The notes under the pieces were generated by a model that was given only the letters and a program-made list of their open reading frames with translations, did not search any database and had not been told where the DNA came from. Source: Pseudomonas campi (GTDB taxonomy: Bacteria; Pseudomonadota; Gammaproteobacteria; Pseudomonadales; Pseudomonadaceae). From it: a stretch of DNA of 64,000 nucleotides. Below are positions 38,606-48,500 of this stretch, piece by piece; position 1 is the first letter of the stretch; each line of letters begins with the position of its first letter. A program made the translations under genes and the position numbers. Location: assembly GCF_013200955.2 (NCBI RefSeq), contig NZ_CP053697.2, forward strand, positions 310,001 to 374,000, given 5' to 3'.

Positions 38606-39379
38606 TTAGCGATTGCTGGACATGAATTGTTTACAGCGTGCCGATTGCGGGTTGTCAAACACCTGGTCGGGCGGCCCCTGTTCTTCTACCAGGCCCTGGT
38701 GGAGGAATACCACCTCACTGGAAACCTGGCGGGCGAAGTTCATCTCGTGGGTCACCAGCAGCATGGTGCGACCTTCATCGGCAAGCGCGCGGATGACGTT
38801 AAGCACTTCCTGTACCATTTCTGGGTCGAGGGCCGAAGTCGGCTCGTCGAACAGTATCACTTTAGGCTGCATGGCCAGGGTGCGCGCAATCGCTGCGCGT
38901 TGCTGCTGACCGCCGGAAAGCTGGTTGGGGTAGGCGTGACGCTTGTCGGCGATACCGACCTTGGCCAGCAGGGCTTCGGCCACTTCGGTGGCTTCGGCGC
39001 GGCTCTGGCCCAGTACGCGGCGCGGCGCCTCGATGATGTTGTCGAGCACGCTCATGTGCGGCCACAGGTTGAAGTTCTGGAAGACGAAGCCGATCTCGCT
39101 GCGCAGGCGGTTGATCTGCTTGCTGTCGGCGGCGACCAGGTCGCCGTTCTTCGCGGGCTTGAGCTTGAGCTCTTCGCCGGCGACCAGAATCTGGCCCTGA
39201 TGCGGGTTTTCCAGCAGGTTGATGCAGCGCAGGAAGGTCGACTTGCCTGAACCGGATGAGCCGAGGATGGAGATGACATCGCCGTCGCGGGCCGTCAGCG
39301 AGATGCCCTTGAGCACTTCAAGGTCGCCGTAGCGTTTGTGCAGATTGCGAATTTCCAGCGCGGGCGTTGCCTCGGCCAT
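38606..39379 (-). CDS. polar amino-acid ABC transporter ATPase (HisP type)
   Basis: About 257 residues from ATG 39379, with AGAGGA upstream; the frame runs further up to 39442 but without family similarity. Walker A GSSGSGKST, Q-loop FVFQNFNLWPHM, signature LSGGQQQR, Walker B VILFDEPTSALD, H-loop LLVTHEM. It is the first gene of the transporter operon (ATPase, binding protein, two permeases), an order also found in the P. aeruginosa genes I recall near mutY/yggX. Confidence 0.92.
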   Translation of the reverse strand: MAEATPALEIRNLHKRYGDLEVLKGISLTARDGDVISILGSSGSGKSTFLRCINLLENPHQGQILVAGEELKLKPAKNGDLVAADSKQINRLRSEIGFVFQNFNLWPHMSVLDNIIEAPRRVLGQSRAEATEVAEALLAKVGIADKRHAYPNQLSGGQQQRAAIARTLAMQPKVILFDEPTSALDPEMVQEVLNVIRALADEGRTMLLVTHEMNFARQVSSEVVFLHQGLVEEQGPPDQVFDNPQSARCKQFMSSNR

Positions 39380-39764
39380 GGGGGGTCCTCTTGGGTACGG
39401 AGTGCGCTCCGGCGGCTGGCCGCCATCCTGGCGTGGCGCCAACCTAGCATAGCGCCAACTGGGGCGCCAAGCGGGTAGGGGCGGCTAGTACGGCGTGAGG
39501 CCGTGGATGTGTCGCATCGTCGCAGTTGCTTGTCGCGCAGGGACAAAAAAGACTGCAGGGGAGGTCGGTGATTGCGCGATTAGGTTAGCGGGCTCGGCTC
39601 GTGCAGCGCCTTGGATGCGGCTTGCGTAAAGGTCGCACAGTTTACGGTAGGCGCTTGCCAGGGTGAAGTCGGGAACCCGCGGGTCACGGGGCTTGGCGCT
39701 CTGCTAAAGTGTCTCCAGCTCGTCCGCAGAGGCGGGCATTGGCGCGGAACTGCCGGGGGAAGTC
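39380..39764. other. divergent intergenic region (transporter operon / cyclase operon)
   Basis: 385 bases between divergently transcribed operons, with no supported gene. It must hold both promoters. I see a good ribosome site (GGGGGAA, about 6 bases before ATG 39765) but no clear -35/-10 pair. Confidence 0.5.
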
Positions 39765-41603
39765 ATGCAGCAGGCGCAGCAGTCATCACGATCCTTTCGT
39801 TCGGCTTTATGGCTGGTGTGCGCCCTGGTGGTGCTGCTGGTGCCCGTGCTGCACCTGTGGGCACCGCTGCAGCGCTGGAGCAACAGCCACGGCGACTGGC
39901 TGATTCGCCAGCGTGCTGCTCAGCAGGTGCCGGACCCGCGCCTGGTGGTGATCGATATCGACGACACCAGTTTGCAGGTGCTGGCCGGCGAGGCGGGCAA
40001 GTGGCCCTGGCCGCGCTCGCTGCATGCCGAACTGCTCGAGCACCTGCTGGCGCAGCAGGCCGATGCGGTGGTGTTCGATGTGCTGTTCAGCGAGGCGGAT
40101 CGCTTCCATCCGGACGCCGATGCCTATTTCGCCGAAGTCCTGGCACAGACCGACCGCGTCTATCTGGCCGCCTTGCAGCAGCAGGCGGTCGACCCGGGTA
40201 AAGCCCCGCTATTAAACAGTTACCCGCCGCAGACCGGTCTGCGTTCTGGTGATCCGCAGCAGCGTGGCCTGCTGCTGTTGCCGCAGGCGTTGCCGGCGAC
40301 GGTGTGGAAGACCGGTACCATCAATTTCACCCCGGATGGCGACGGCGTCGGTCGCCGCTATGACCTCTACCGGCGATTCGGCGACTGGCGCATGCCCTCG
40401 CTGCCGGCGCGCCTGGCGCAGGATCAGTCCGTGCAGTTGCCGGCGCAGGACAGTTTCCTGCTCGACTGGCAGGGCGCCAGTCGCGTTCCCTATCCGCGCA
40501 TCCCCTTTGCCGAGGCCCTGGCCCAGGCGCGGGGTGAGGCGGGCAAGCTGCCGGCCGACTACTTCAGCGGCAAGATCATCGTCATCGGCACCACCGCGGC
40601 CGGGCTCTACGACCTGCGCCGCACGCCGCTGGATGACCTGTACCCGGCGGTGTTTATCCTCGCCACCGCCATCGACAACCTGCTCAATGGCGAGCAGTTG
40701 CACGCTGCACCCGGCTGGCTGATGCCGCTGCTCTGCATGGCGCTGGTGCTGCTGCTCCAGTTGCTGTTGCTGCGTGAGCGTCTGCTGCTGGTCAGCCTGC
40801 TGACTGCCGGGCTCACCCTGGGCCTGTTCGGCGGCGCCTATCTGCTGGCGCGCAACGGCCTGCTGGTCAGTGTGCTGCCCAGCCTGCTGGCGCTGTGGTT
40901 GCTGCTGGCACTGGCTCTGGCAGTGTTCTACCGGCGCCGGCGGCAGCAGCTGAATACCACCATCAGTATGTTCAGCCGCTTCCTCGATCCGCAGGTGGTG
41001 GCCCAGCTGGTCGCCCGCGAAGACCCACAGGCCCTGCTGGCCAGTCGCGACTGCCAGCTGACCGTGCTGTTTTCCGATATCCGCAACTTCACCACCATGT
41101 CCGAGCGGCACAGTGCCCAGGAAATCATGCAGATACTGGAGAACTACTTCGCCGGCCAGGTGGATGTGCTGTTCAAGCACCGCGCGACCCTCGACAAGTT
41201 CATCGGCGACGCCATCATGGCCTTCTGGGGCGCCCCGCAGGACAACCCCAATCAGGCCGTGGATGCGGTGAGTGCGGCGCTGGAAATGGTCGACAATGTC
41301 GAGCGTTACCGCCGCGACTTCAACCACCCGGACTTCGACATCGGTATCGGTCTGCATACCGGCCCGGCGGTGGTCGGTATGGTCGGTACCAGCAAACGCT
41401 ACGACTACACTGCCATTGGTGACACGGTGAATCTGGCCAGCCGCATCGAGGGCCTGACCAAGGGTCGCGCGCGCCTGCTGGTGTCCGCCGCGACCATGCA
41501 GGCTTGCGGCGATGCATTCGATTTCTTGCCTCACGGCGATTTCCAGGTCAAGGGCCGTAACGAGCCGGTGACCCTCTTCGAACCCAGGAGAAAACCATCA
41601 TGA
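39765..41603 (+). CDS. CHASE2-domain class III adenylate cyclase
   Basis: 612 residues. One N-terminal helix is followed by an extracytoplasmic CHASE2 sensor (about 35-290, VVIDIDDTSLQVLA, VVFDVLFSE, IVIGTTAAGLYD). Three tight membrane helices (about 305-390) and a class III cyclase domain (about 410-605) come next. The cyclase has both metal Asp residues (FSDIRNFT near 435; FIGDAIMAFWG), the adenine-selecting Lys before FIGD and Asp in YDYTAIGDTVNLASR, and the transition-state Asn and Arg. All residues for ATP to cAMP conversion appear present. The stop overlaps the next start (ATGA). It probably senses an envelope or periplasmic signal. Confidence 0.9.
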   Translation: MQQAQQSSRSFRSALWLVCALVVLLVPVLHLWAPLQRWSNSHGDWLIRQRAAQQVPDPRLVVIDIDDTSLQVLAGEAGKWPWPRSLHAELLEHLLAQQADAVVFDVLFSEADRFHPDADAYFAEVLAQTDRVYLAALQQQAVDPGKAPLLNSYPPQTGLRSGDPQQRGLLLLPQALPATVWKTGTINFTPDGDGVGRRYDLYRRFGDWRMPSLPARLAQDQSVQLPAQDSFLLDWQGASRVPYPRIPFAEALAQARGEAGKLPADYFSGKIIVIGTTAAGLYDLRRTPLDDLYPAVFILATAIDNLLNGEQLHAAPGWLMPLLCMALVLLLQLLLLRERLLLVSLLTAGLTLGLFGGAYLLARNGLLVSVLPSLLALWLLLALALAVFYRRRRQQLNTTISMFSRFLDPQVVAQLVAREDPQALLASRDCQLTVLFSDIRNFTTMSERHSAQEIMQILENYFAGQVDVLFKHRATLDKFIGDAIMAFWGAPQDNPNQAVDAVSAALEMVDNVERYRRDFNHPDFDIGIGLHTGPAVVGMVGTSKRYDYTAIGDTVNLASRIEGLTKGRARLLVSAATMQACGDAFDFLPHGDFQVKGRNEPVTLFEPRRKPS

Positions 41604-42094
41604 TCAGAGCGTTTACTGCTGTTCTGCTGCTGACGGGCTGGCTGTTCAGCACCGTCGTGCAGGCCGAAGTGCGCAGCGGTATTACCGTGGAGGCCACCGC
41701 CCTGCGTGAAGCGGCAGGTGCCGCAGCAGCGGTGGTGCAGCAACTGCCAGCACAGAGTCGGGTGAGCATCCTCAAGCGCCAGGGCGGCTGGTATCAGGTG
41801 CAGACCAGTGCCGGCCAGCAGGGCTGGGTGGCGTTGCTGGCGGTGCGCTTCGACAAGAGTGCCGCAGCCAAGGGCGGCAACATTGGCGCCCTGCTGGAAA
41901 GCAGCACGGCCGTGGCGCCAGCGACCGGCGTGGCCACCGGTGTGCGTGGGGTCAGCGATGACCAACTGGAGGCGGGCGGTGCGGGTAGTCAGTCGCTGCA
42001 AGAGCTTGATCGCTACGCGGTGACACCCGGCAGCGCGCGGGCCTTCGCCCAGTCCGGCGGGCTGCGTAGCCAGACCATCGCCTACCCCAACTGA
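41600..42094 (+). CDS. exported bacterial SH3-domain protein
   Basis: 164 residues with a Sec signal peptide (AVLLLTGWLFSTVVQA-EV). A bacterial SH3_3-type domain (about 25-85) shows the usual LREAAG, VVQQLPAQSRVSILKRQGGW and GQQGWVALLAV. The rest is low-complexity and Gly/Ala-rich. SH3b domains often bind peptidoglycan or peptides in the periplasm. It is translationally coupled to the cyclase and sits 15 bases before the M48 lipoprotein, so the three likely act together. Confidence 0.85.
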   Translation: MIRAFTAVLLLTGWLFSTVVQAEVRSGITVEATALREAAGAAAAVVQQLPAQSRVSILKRQGGWYQVQTSAGQQGWVALLAVRFDKSAAAKGGNIGALLESSTAVAPATGVATGVRGVSDDQLEAGGAGSQSLQELDRYAVTPGSARAFAQSGGLRSQTIAYPN

Positions 42095-42109
42095 GCAGGA
42101 GCCGAGAGC

Positions 42110-43006
42110 ATGAAAGACCTTCTATGCCGTGCCGTACTACTCGCCCTGTTCGCCAGCCTCACGGCCTGTCAGGGCCTGGAGGCCCTCGAGGGGGTGAATA
42201 TCCAGGGTGTCGATCTCAGCCCGCTGGCCAGTGCCAGCAAGAACCTCAGTGCCATGGCCGACAAGACCGAGGACGAGGAACAGGTTATCGGCAGCAACAC
42301 CGCCGCCCTGTTGCTCCAGCAGGCAGCGCTGCTGGATAACCCGGCGCTGCAGGCCTACGTCAACCGAGTGGGGCGCTGGGTGGCGCTGAACAGCGAGCGC
42401 CCCGATCTGCCCTGGCGCTTCGGGGTGTTGAACAACTCGGCGGTGGGCGCCTACGCCGCGCCTGGTGGCTATGTGTTCATCACCAGTGGCCTGCTCGCGC
42501 GGATGGACAGCGAGGCCGAGTTGGCCGGCGTACTGGCCCATGAAGTGGCCCACGTGGTGCGCCAGCATCACCTCGATGCAATCAAGCAGCAGGCCGGCGC
42601 CGGCTTGCTGGCCGATGTCACGCGCCTGGCGGTGCAGGCGCATCAGGCCAGTTTGGGTGGCTCCGGTAGCAGCGACGCGCTGACCAACACGAAGTTCGAT
42701 CAGGTGGTGACCAACCTCTATACTCGTGGCCTGGATCGCGGTGACGAGTACGAGGCCGATGCCATGGGCGCGGTCATCGCCGCCCGCGCCGGCTACGACC
42801 CTTACGGCCTGGCCACCGTGCTGCAAGGCATGGCGACCATGAAGCAGGACGATGCCGCCCTGGTGACCTTCCTCAAGGTGCACCCGAATATCGGCGACCG
42901 CCTGACTCGCCTGGAGCCGACCTATCTGTATCTGGAACGTTTCAGCGGCAATGGCAGCCAGCTGACCCTGGAGCAGCGCTATCAGCAGGTGCTGTCCGGC
43001 AGGTAA
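42110..43006 (+). CDS. M48-family zinc metalloprotease lipoprotein
   Basis: 298 residues with a lipoprotein signal (LFASLTAC, Cys lipobox near residue 20). The zinc site HEVAH is in LAHEVAHVVRQHH, and the third ligand lies in DEYEADAMG. Family landmarks YAAPGGYVFITSGLL and HPNIGDRL are present. It resembles the periplasmic BepA/LoiP group of outer-membrane quality-control proteases, but without TPR repeats. A GC-rich terminator follows. Confidence 0.88.
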   Translation: MKDLLCRAVLLALFASLTACQGLEALEGVNIQGVDLSPLASASKNLSAMADKTEDEEQVIGSNTAALLLQQAALLDNPALQAYVNRVGRWVALNSERPDLPWRFGVLNNSAVGAYAAPGGYVFITSGLLARMDSEAELAGVLAHEVAHVVRQHHLDAIKQQAGAGLLADVTRLAVQAHQASLGGSGSSDALTNTKFDQVVTNLYTRGLDRGDEYEADAMGAVIAARAGYDPYGLATVLQGMATMKQDDAALVTFLKVHPNIGDRLTRLEPTYLYLERFSGNGSQLTLEQRYQQVLSGR

Positions 43007-43020
43007 TGCCGCATGCGCCA

Positions 43021-43053
43021 AAACAAAACCCGCCGCTTTGGCGGGTTTTGTTT
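43021..43053 (+). terminator. Rho-independent terminator after the M48 gene
   Basis: AAACAAAACCCGCC and GGCGGGTTTTGTTT flank a 5-base loop. The CCCGCC/GGCGGG core is flanked by A-rich and T-rich arms, so it can act in both directions. It ends the cyclase-SH3-M48 operon. Confidence 0.85.
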
Positions 43054-43110
43054 GGCTGACGATCATGACTTTTGGCCGAGCCAGAGCCAGCAGGCACAAA
43101 CCGCTTCTGC

Positions 43111-43199
43111 CCCCTCTCCCGTTCACGGGAGACGACTGTATGGATGCAGGAGGTAGAGCGACGCAGGAAGCCAAAGCCGAGGGTTGGGGAGAGGGTGAG
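43111..43199. repeat. CCCTCTCCC inverted-repeat element
   Basis: CCCCTCTCCCG at the left and GGGGAGAGGG at the right frame about 70 bases. It is one of the common non-coding Pseudomonas intergenic repeats. A second copy of the motif pair follows at 43339-43440. Confidence 0.55.
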
Positions 43200-43216
43200 T
43201 TGCCTAGTGCAGCGTG

Positions 43217-43275
43217 GTAGCCCGGATGCAATCCGGGAGCGGAGCTGCCTGTTTCCCGGATTGCATCCGGGCTAC
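43217..43275. repeat. REP-like palindrome (GTAGCCCGGATGCAATCCGGG family), copy 1
   Basis: GTAGCCCGGATGCAATCCGG and its inverted copy CCGGATTGCATCCGGGCTAC are separated by a short spacer. The same pair recurs at 49689 and 55786, so it is a dispersed element. Confidence 0.85.
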
Positions 43276-43338
43276 GGTGAGGTGTTGTCGGGCACGTTGG
43301 TAGGCGTTGAAGCACGGGGGAGTTTGAGTGCGCGAGTT

Positions 43339-43440
43339 CCCTCTCCCCCAGCCCCTCTTGTATGTTCGAAACTTGAAGGGGTGGCGGGACCGACAAGCCA
43401 AATCTGACTCTAGCCAGTACAGACCGTGGGAGAGGGGGGC
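43339..43440. repeat. CCCTCTCCC inverted-repeat element, second copy
   Basis: CCCTCTCCCCCAGCCCCTC at the left and GTGGGAGAGGGGGC at the right form a loose inverted repeat, ending just before the stop of the HD-GYP gene. Confidence 0.5.
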
Positions 43441-43454
43441 TAGAGCTAGCCCGT

Positions 43455-45410
43455 TCAATGGCTGTGCTTGCTGCCCGGCTCGAAGTCGCAGACATGGTGG
43501 GCGTAGGGCGGCGCGCCCGGTGTGGTCAGTACCGTGCTCGGTGCTGGTAGCGGCAGGCTCTGCCCCGGATTGATATAGCAGCGCGATTCGATGAACACCC
43601 GCACCAGGTCGCCATCCAGCAGGCCACTCTTGACCTCGGACTGGAGGATGTCGAGGGCGTGGTCGGTGGGCACTGCCGGCTTGTACGGGCGGTCGGCGGC
43701 GGTCAGCGCGTCGTAGATGTCGCAGATGGTCATGATCCGCGAGGCGCAGGGGATGGCATCGCCGGCCAGCCCTTTGGGGTAACCGCTGCCGTCGAGCTTC
43801 TCGTGGTGCGCTGCGGCGATTTCCGGGATGCGCTGCAGGGCCGGGGTCCAGGGAATCAGCTGGAGGAAGTCGCGGGTGTGCACCACGTGGCGCTCGATCT
43901 CGGCACGTTCCTCCTGGGTCAGGCTGCCGCGGCGGATGGCCAGGGCGCAGAACTCGCTGTCCGAGAGCAGACCGATCAGGCTGTCGTCGTGGTTCTTCAC
44001 CACCTGGCCCTGGATCTCCTGCAGGTGATGGAAGTCACCCTCGGTCAGCACGCTCGGCTCGTTGGCCTTGAGAATGTCGCGCAGGTAATGATCGAGGCGC
44101 TCGCACTCCAGGGCCAGCTCGCTTTCCCACTGCAGGCGCTGCTCCTCGGCTAGGCCGCCGTGCTGGCGATAGGCGTGCAGCATGCGCTTGAGCATCTGGT
44201 TCTGCAGGCTCTCCTTGGCCAGCGCCACCCGGTAGCGCAGGTTGTCGACCGCCGACTCGGGCAGTTTCTTGGCCTTGGTCAGCACATGCTCGCGCACCCC
44301 GACCTTGCCGAAATCATGCAGCAGCGCGGCATAGCGCAGCTCGCGCATGCCCTCGTCATTGAACGCCTGCTGGCGGATATGGGATTGCGGTGCCTGCGGC
44401 AGCTGGCGGGCGAGGGCGATGCACAGGTCAGCAACGCGGAACGAATGGCCGCTGGAGGTAGGGTCGCGCTGCTCGATGGCGAACACCGAGGCCTGCACGA
44501 AGCCGTCGAACAACTGACTGATGTCGTCCAGCAGCTGGCGGTTCTCGATCGCCACCGCCGCCTGGCTGGCCAGGGCACGCAACGAGGTGGCCATCACCGC
44601 ATCGAACGGGATCGCCTCGCCGGCGGCATTCTGGCAATTGATGAACTCCAGCACGCCGACCACATCTCTACGGTGGTTGAGCATGGGAATCGCCAGCAGC
44701 GACATGGTGCGGTAGCCCACCTGCATGTCGAACGAGCGGTTGAAGCGATACGGCGCCTCGGCGGGGATAGCGTAGGCGTCGGCAATATCCAGCTCGGTGC
44801 TGGTCAGCGCCACGTAGCCGGCAATCGAGGCCTTGGTCAGCGGCATGCGCTGTTCCTGGAAGCGCGTCGGCATCGAACTGTTCTGCGTCAGCTTGAAGAT
44901 CAACTGGGCCTGCTCGCCCTTCTTGTCGACCAGAAACAGCGAGGCCGCATCGCTGTTGGACAAGCGCCGGCCCTCGGTGAGGATCTTGCTCAGCAGGCGC
45001 TCCAGATCCTTCTCGGCAGACAGCGCCAGGCCGACATCGACCAGCTTCTGCAGGTCGCCATCCTTGCTCTGCAGGGCATTGGCCAGTTGCGTGGTCTTCT
45101 GTTTGAGACGGAACTGCTCGGCGGCGAAGCCGAGCAGGGCCAGCAGTTCCTCTTCACTTGCCTTGGCGGGCAGCGGCAGTGCGCCGTCCATGGCCTCGAA
45201 AGCCACCAGGGTGGCGCCGCCGGCCTGCCAGTCGGCCAGCGCATGGCTGGTCAGCAGCGCGTCATCGAGCAACAGCACTTCGGCACCGCTGCTATCCAGC
45301 TCGCCCGGTTGACTGATGGTCTTGAGGCTGAGGCCCTCGCGCTGCAGGCGTGCGTACAGGTTGGATTCGGCGAAGAGTGGGCTGTGCCCCACTGTGCAGC
45401 TGGCTGTCAT
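43455..45410 (-). CDS. GAF plus HD-GYP domain protein (c-di-GMP phosphodiesterase-like), with insertion
   Basis: About 651 residues from ATG 45410, with GAGG about 9 bases upstream. The N-terminal 120 residues are unassigned with a helical end. A GAF domain lies at about 130-305. The HD-GYP domain begins with SGHSFRVADLC and LLHDFGKVGV (about 365). Its second half, HHEKLDGSGYPKGL (about 538) and CDIYDALTAADRPYKP, is well conserved. Between the HD and HHE motifs there are about 170 residues, far more than the roughly 60 usual, including a helical Glu/Leu-rich stretch. The GYP residues are kept, so c-di-GMP hydrolysis is possible. The gene is separate from the convergent cyclase operon. Confidence 0.85.
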   Translation of the reverse strand: MTASCTVGHSPLFAESNLYARLQREGLSLKTISQPGELDSSGAEVLLLDDALLTSHALADWQAGGATLVAFEAMDGALPLPAKASEEELLALLGFAAEQFRLKQKTTQLANALQSKDGDLQKLVDVGLALSAEKDLERLLSKILTEGRRLSNSDAASLFLVDKKGEQAQLIFKLTQNSSMPTRFQEQRMPLTKASIAGYVALTSTELDIADAYAIPAEAPYRFNRSFDMQVGYRTMSLLAIPMLNHRRDVVGVLEFINCQNAAGEAIPFDAVMATSLRALASQAAVAIENRQLLDDISQLFDGFVQASVFAIEQRDPTSSGHSFRVADLCIALARQLPQAPQSHIRQQAFNDEGMRELRYAALLHDFGKVGVREHVLTKAKKLPESAVDNLRYRVALAKESLQNQMLKRMLHAYRQHGGLAEEQRLQWESELALECERLDHYLRDILKANEPSVLTEGDFHHLQEIQGQVVKNHDDSLIGLLSDSEFCALAIRRGSLTQEERAEIERHVVHTRDFLQLIPWTPALQRIPEIAAAHHEKLDGSGYPKGLAGDAIPCASRIMTICDIYDALTAADRPYKPAVPTDHALDILQSEVKSGLLDGDLVRVFIESRCYINPGQSLPLPAPSTVLTTPGAPPYAHHVCDFEPGSKHSH

Positions 45411-45586
45411 CACGGGAACCCTCGGCGGCGCAGGGGTAGTAGCGCTTGCCTGAGTATTGCACCAGTACCTGCACCCTTCCATGCCGTTCGGCTTGTGAGG
45501 GGCAGGCTGTGCTGGGGGCAGTTAGCCGTTGGGCGGTCACGCAATCTTTGCTGAGGTGGCAGGGGAGAGACCCCTTGTATGCGTTG

Positions 45587-48500
45587 TCAGGCGATGAAAT
45601 CTGCTAGTGAGATGCTGGATACACCGATCAGCTGGATGGCGAACTCGGCATCGATGTCGCCATCGGTATTGCCATAGAGCACGCCATTGAAGACCTTCAA
45701 TTGCCCGGCCGCGGTAAAGGTTGCCGCGCCATCGATGATCTTGTTGAAGGCGTTGTCGCCGCTTGCGGCAGTATTGGCATCCAGTTTGGACAGATCAATC
45801 TTGTCGGCGCCACGAACGAAGTCCTTGATGATATCCCAGCTATTACTGGCTACGCCGCTGTCCGCGAGAGCGATAAAGGCAAAGACGTCGTTGCCGGCTC
45901 CGCCGATCAGTGTGTCCTTGCCAGCACCACCAGTTAGGCGGTCATTGCCGGAACCGCCATTGAGCGTGTTGCTGGCGGAGTTGCCAATCAGCGTGTCGTT
46001 GTAGTTGGAGCCGGTCAGGTTTTCGATGGAGGTCAGAGTGTCTGAGCCCGAGCCCTTGGTGGCCTGTGCGCTCGTGCTGGAAAGGCTGATCGTTACTGCG
46101 CTACCAGCATAAGCGTAAGAAGCGGTATCGATGCCGCTGCCGCCATTCAGCACGTTATTGCCATTGCCAGCCATCAGCACGTTGTTGAGGCTGTTACCGG
46201 TGAGGTTGGCGGAACCGGTAGCCAGAATGCGTGCGTTCTCGATGTTGGTGCCGAGGTTATATCCTGCGAGATAGCTGAATATAGTATCGGTGCCTCCCGT
46301 GCTGGCATCAGCATTGGTCTCGCTGACTACGTCGCTGGCGTGATCTACGTAGTAGTTGTCCGAGCCGTCGCCTCCTATCATGTTGTCGGCGCCAGCGCCG
46401 CCATTCAACACGTCGTTGCCCAGACCCCCGCTCAGTTTGTTATTAGCTGAGTTGCCTGTGAGTTTGTCGTTGTAATTGGAACCGGTCAGATTTTCGATAG
46501 CGGTGAGGGTGTCGGAGCCCGAGCCGCCCGTGGCTTGTGCTGCCGTGTTGGCCAAGCTGACGGTCACGGCACTGCCGGCATACAGATAGGAGGCCGTGTC
46601 GCTGCCACTGCCGCCGTTCAGCACGTTATTACCGGCGCCGGCATAGAGAATATTGTTGAGACTGTTACCGGTCAGGCTGGCCGTACTGCTGGCTGTGATG
46701 CGGCCATTTTCGATATTGGCACCCAGTGTGTACCGGCTGAGATAGCTGTTGACGGTATCGGTGCCGCCCGTAGTCGCGTTGGTATTGGTTTCGCTGACTA
46801 TGTCACCGGTATTGTCGACGAAGTAGGTGTCGGAGCCGTCGCCGCCGATCAGCCAGTCTGCCCCCTCTCTTCCATCCAACACATCATTTCCAGCCCTGCC
46901 GTTGAGCACGTTACCGGCTGCGTTGCCGGTGAAGTTGTCGTTGTAACGTGAGCCGTAGAGATTCTCTATGTTAATGAATGTATCTGATCCGGCTCCTTGA
47001 GTATTTTGAGATGCTGTCTTTGAGAGGTTAATGGTAGAAGCTGCAGAGATGAAGGATAGGTCTACAGTGTCAGAGCCTAATGCTCCATCAAACACATTGT
47101 TGCTGCTGCTGTTGTAAAAAACGTCATTGAAATTGGAGCCGGTAATGTTTTCTATATTGTATAAAATGCCGTCGGTGTATATTTCTTGTAGTTCGTGACC
47201 AATGCCCTGAATAACACCGGCAGTGGAGTGAATGAAAGAGGCTGTATCTATGCCGTCACCGCCATCAAGGGTTTGGTTGGCGCTTGTGGCGAAGAGTGTA
47301 TTGTTTAAGCTGTTTCCTTCTAATCTTGCTGTTTTGTCTGCGGTAGTGATTCGGCCTATTTCTATATTGTCGGCTAATTTGTAGTAATTAATTGAGCTGT
47401 ATACGGTGTCGGTGCCTTCATCGCTTTTTTCTAAGATTATTGGGGTGGCTGCATTTGAGCTATTTACTATGTAAATGTCGTTGCCTAGCCCTCCCGCCAA
47501 AGTGATCAGGGATGAGCCGACTAAAGTGTCTGCTGCATCGGTTCCTTGAACCTTTGGGGTCTGGGGGATGCCATCTGCGTCGTAACGGAGAGATAGGACT
47601 TCTAGCCCTTGCTCCGAAGATGTGTTTTTTTGCCAGGTGAGTAACCAGCCACCATCCGCAAGGGCTGTGGCGGTAACATTAGCCCCCATTGAATCGCCAA
47701 TAGTGTTGGTGGATATTTGAGCTATTTGGTTGCCGTTCGAGTCAAATCGAACAGATTTAATAGGGCTGTCGCCTGTTGTTATTAGCCATCCTCCATCAGC
47801 CAAGCCGATAATGCTGGCAGGATATGGGAAGGAATCAAAGGCTAAGTCGGTTTCAGAGGGCTCTCCAGACTTTTCTCCTTCCGCATTGTAGCGTTGACAG
47901 GTCATCGTGCCGCTGTCATCAGTCCAAGCTATCAGCCAGCCACCGTCGGCTAGTGCCGTGGTGGTGGGTTTTATTGTCCAGCTTTGCGGTGAGCTATAGA
48001 TGGTTTCGCCTATAAGTTCGCCGGTAGCAGAGTAGTGTTGAGTGGCTGTAAGTTGTAGCGCCGAGTGGCCACTAGTCTGATTCTCGCCCCAGGTAATCAA
48101 CCAGCTGCCGTCAACAAGAGCTGTGGTGGAAAGGGTGCCTGGACTTATTTCGAAAGGGCTAGTGAATATTTTACTTCCGACAGGGGTTCCGGAGGCATCA
48201 TATTGTTGGCTAATAATCTCATTATTTTTTTCCCAGCTAATAAGCCAGCCGCCATCAGACAGGGTTATAACCGTAGGTGGGCACAGTCCTGCATAAGGTG
48301 TGGTGCTGACTAGCTGCTCATCGCTGACTGGCTCTCCGGTAGCATCGTACCGTCGACTAAGTATTTCTCCTGTTGGGAAGTGCGACCAAGCAATCAACCA
48401 TCCGCCATCCGGCAATGCAGAGACTGCAGGGTCTATGTGACTAGATGATGAGTTTGCGTTGTTGACCTTTGTCTCAATCCCAATTTTGTTTCCTTCGCTA

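Noticed and set aside
44160..45554. 464-codon plus-strand frame
   Set aside because: Antisense to the GAF/HD-GYP gene, an effect of high GC codon bias; no family similarity seen.
45950..46950. CRISPR-like periodic DNA repeats
   Set aside because: The periodicity is explained by RTX and module repeats in a continuous coding frame; there are no spacers.
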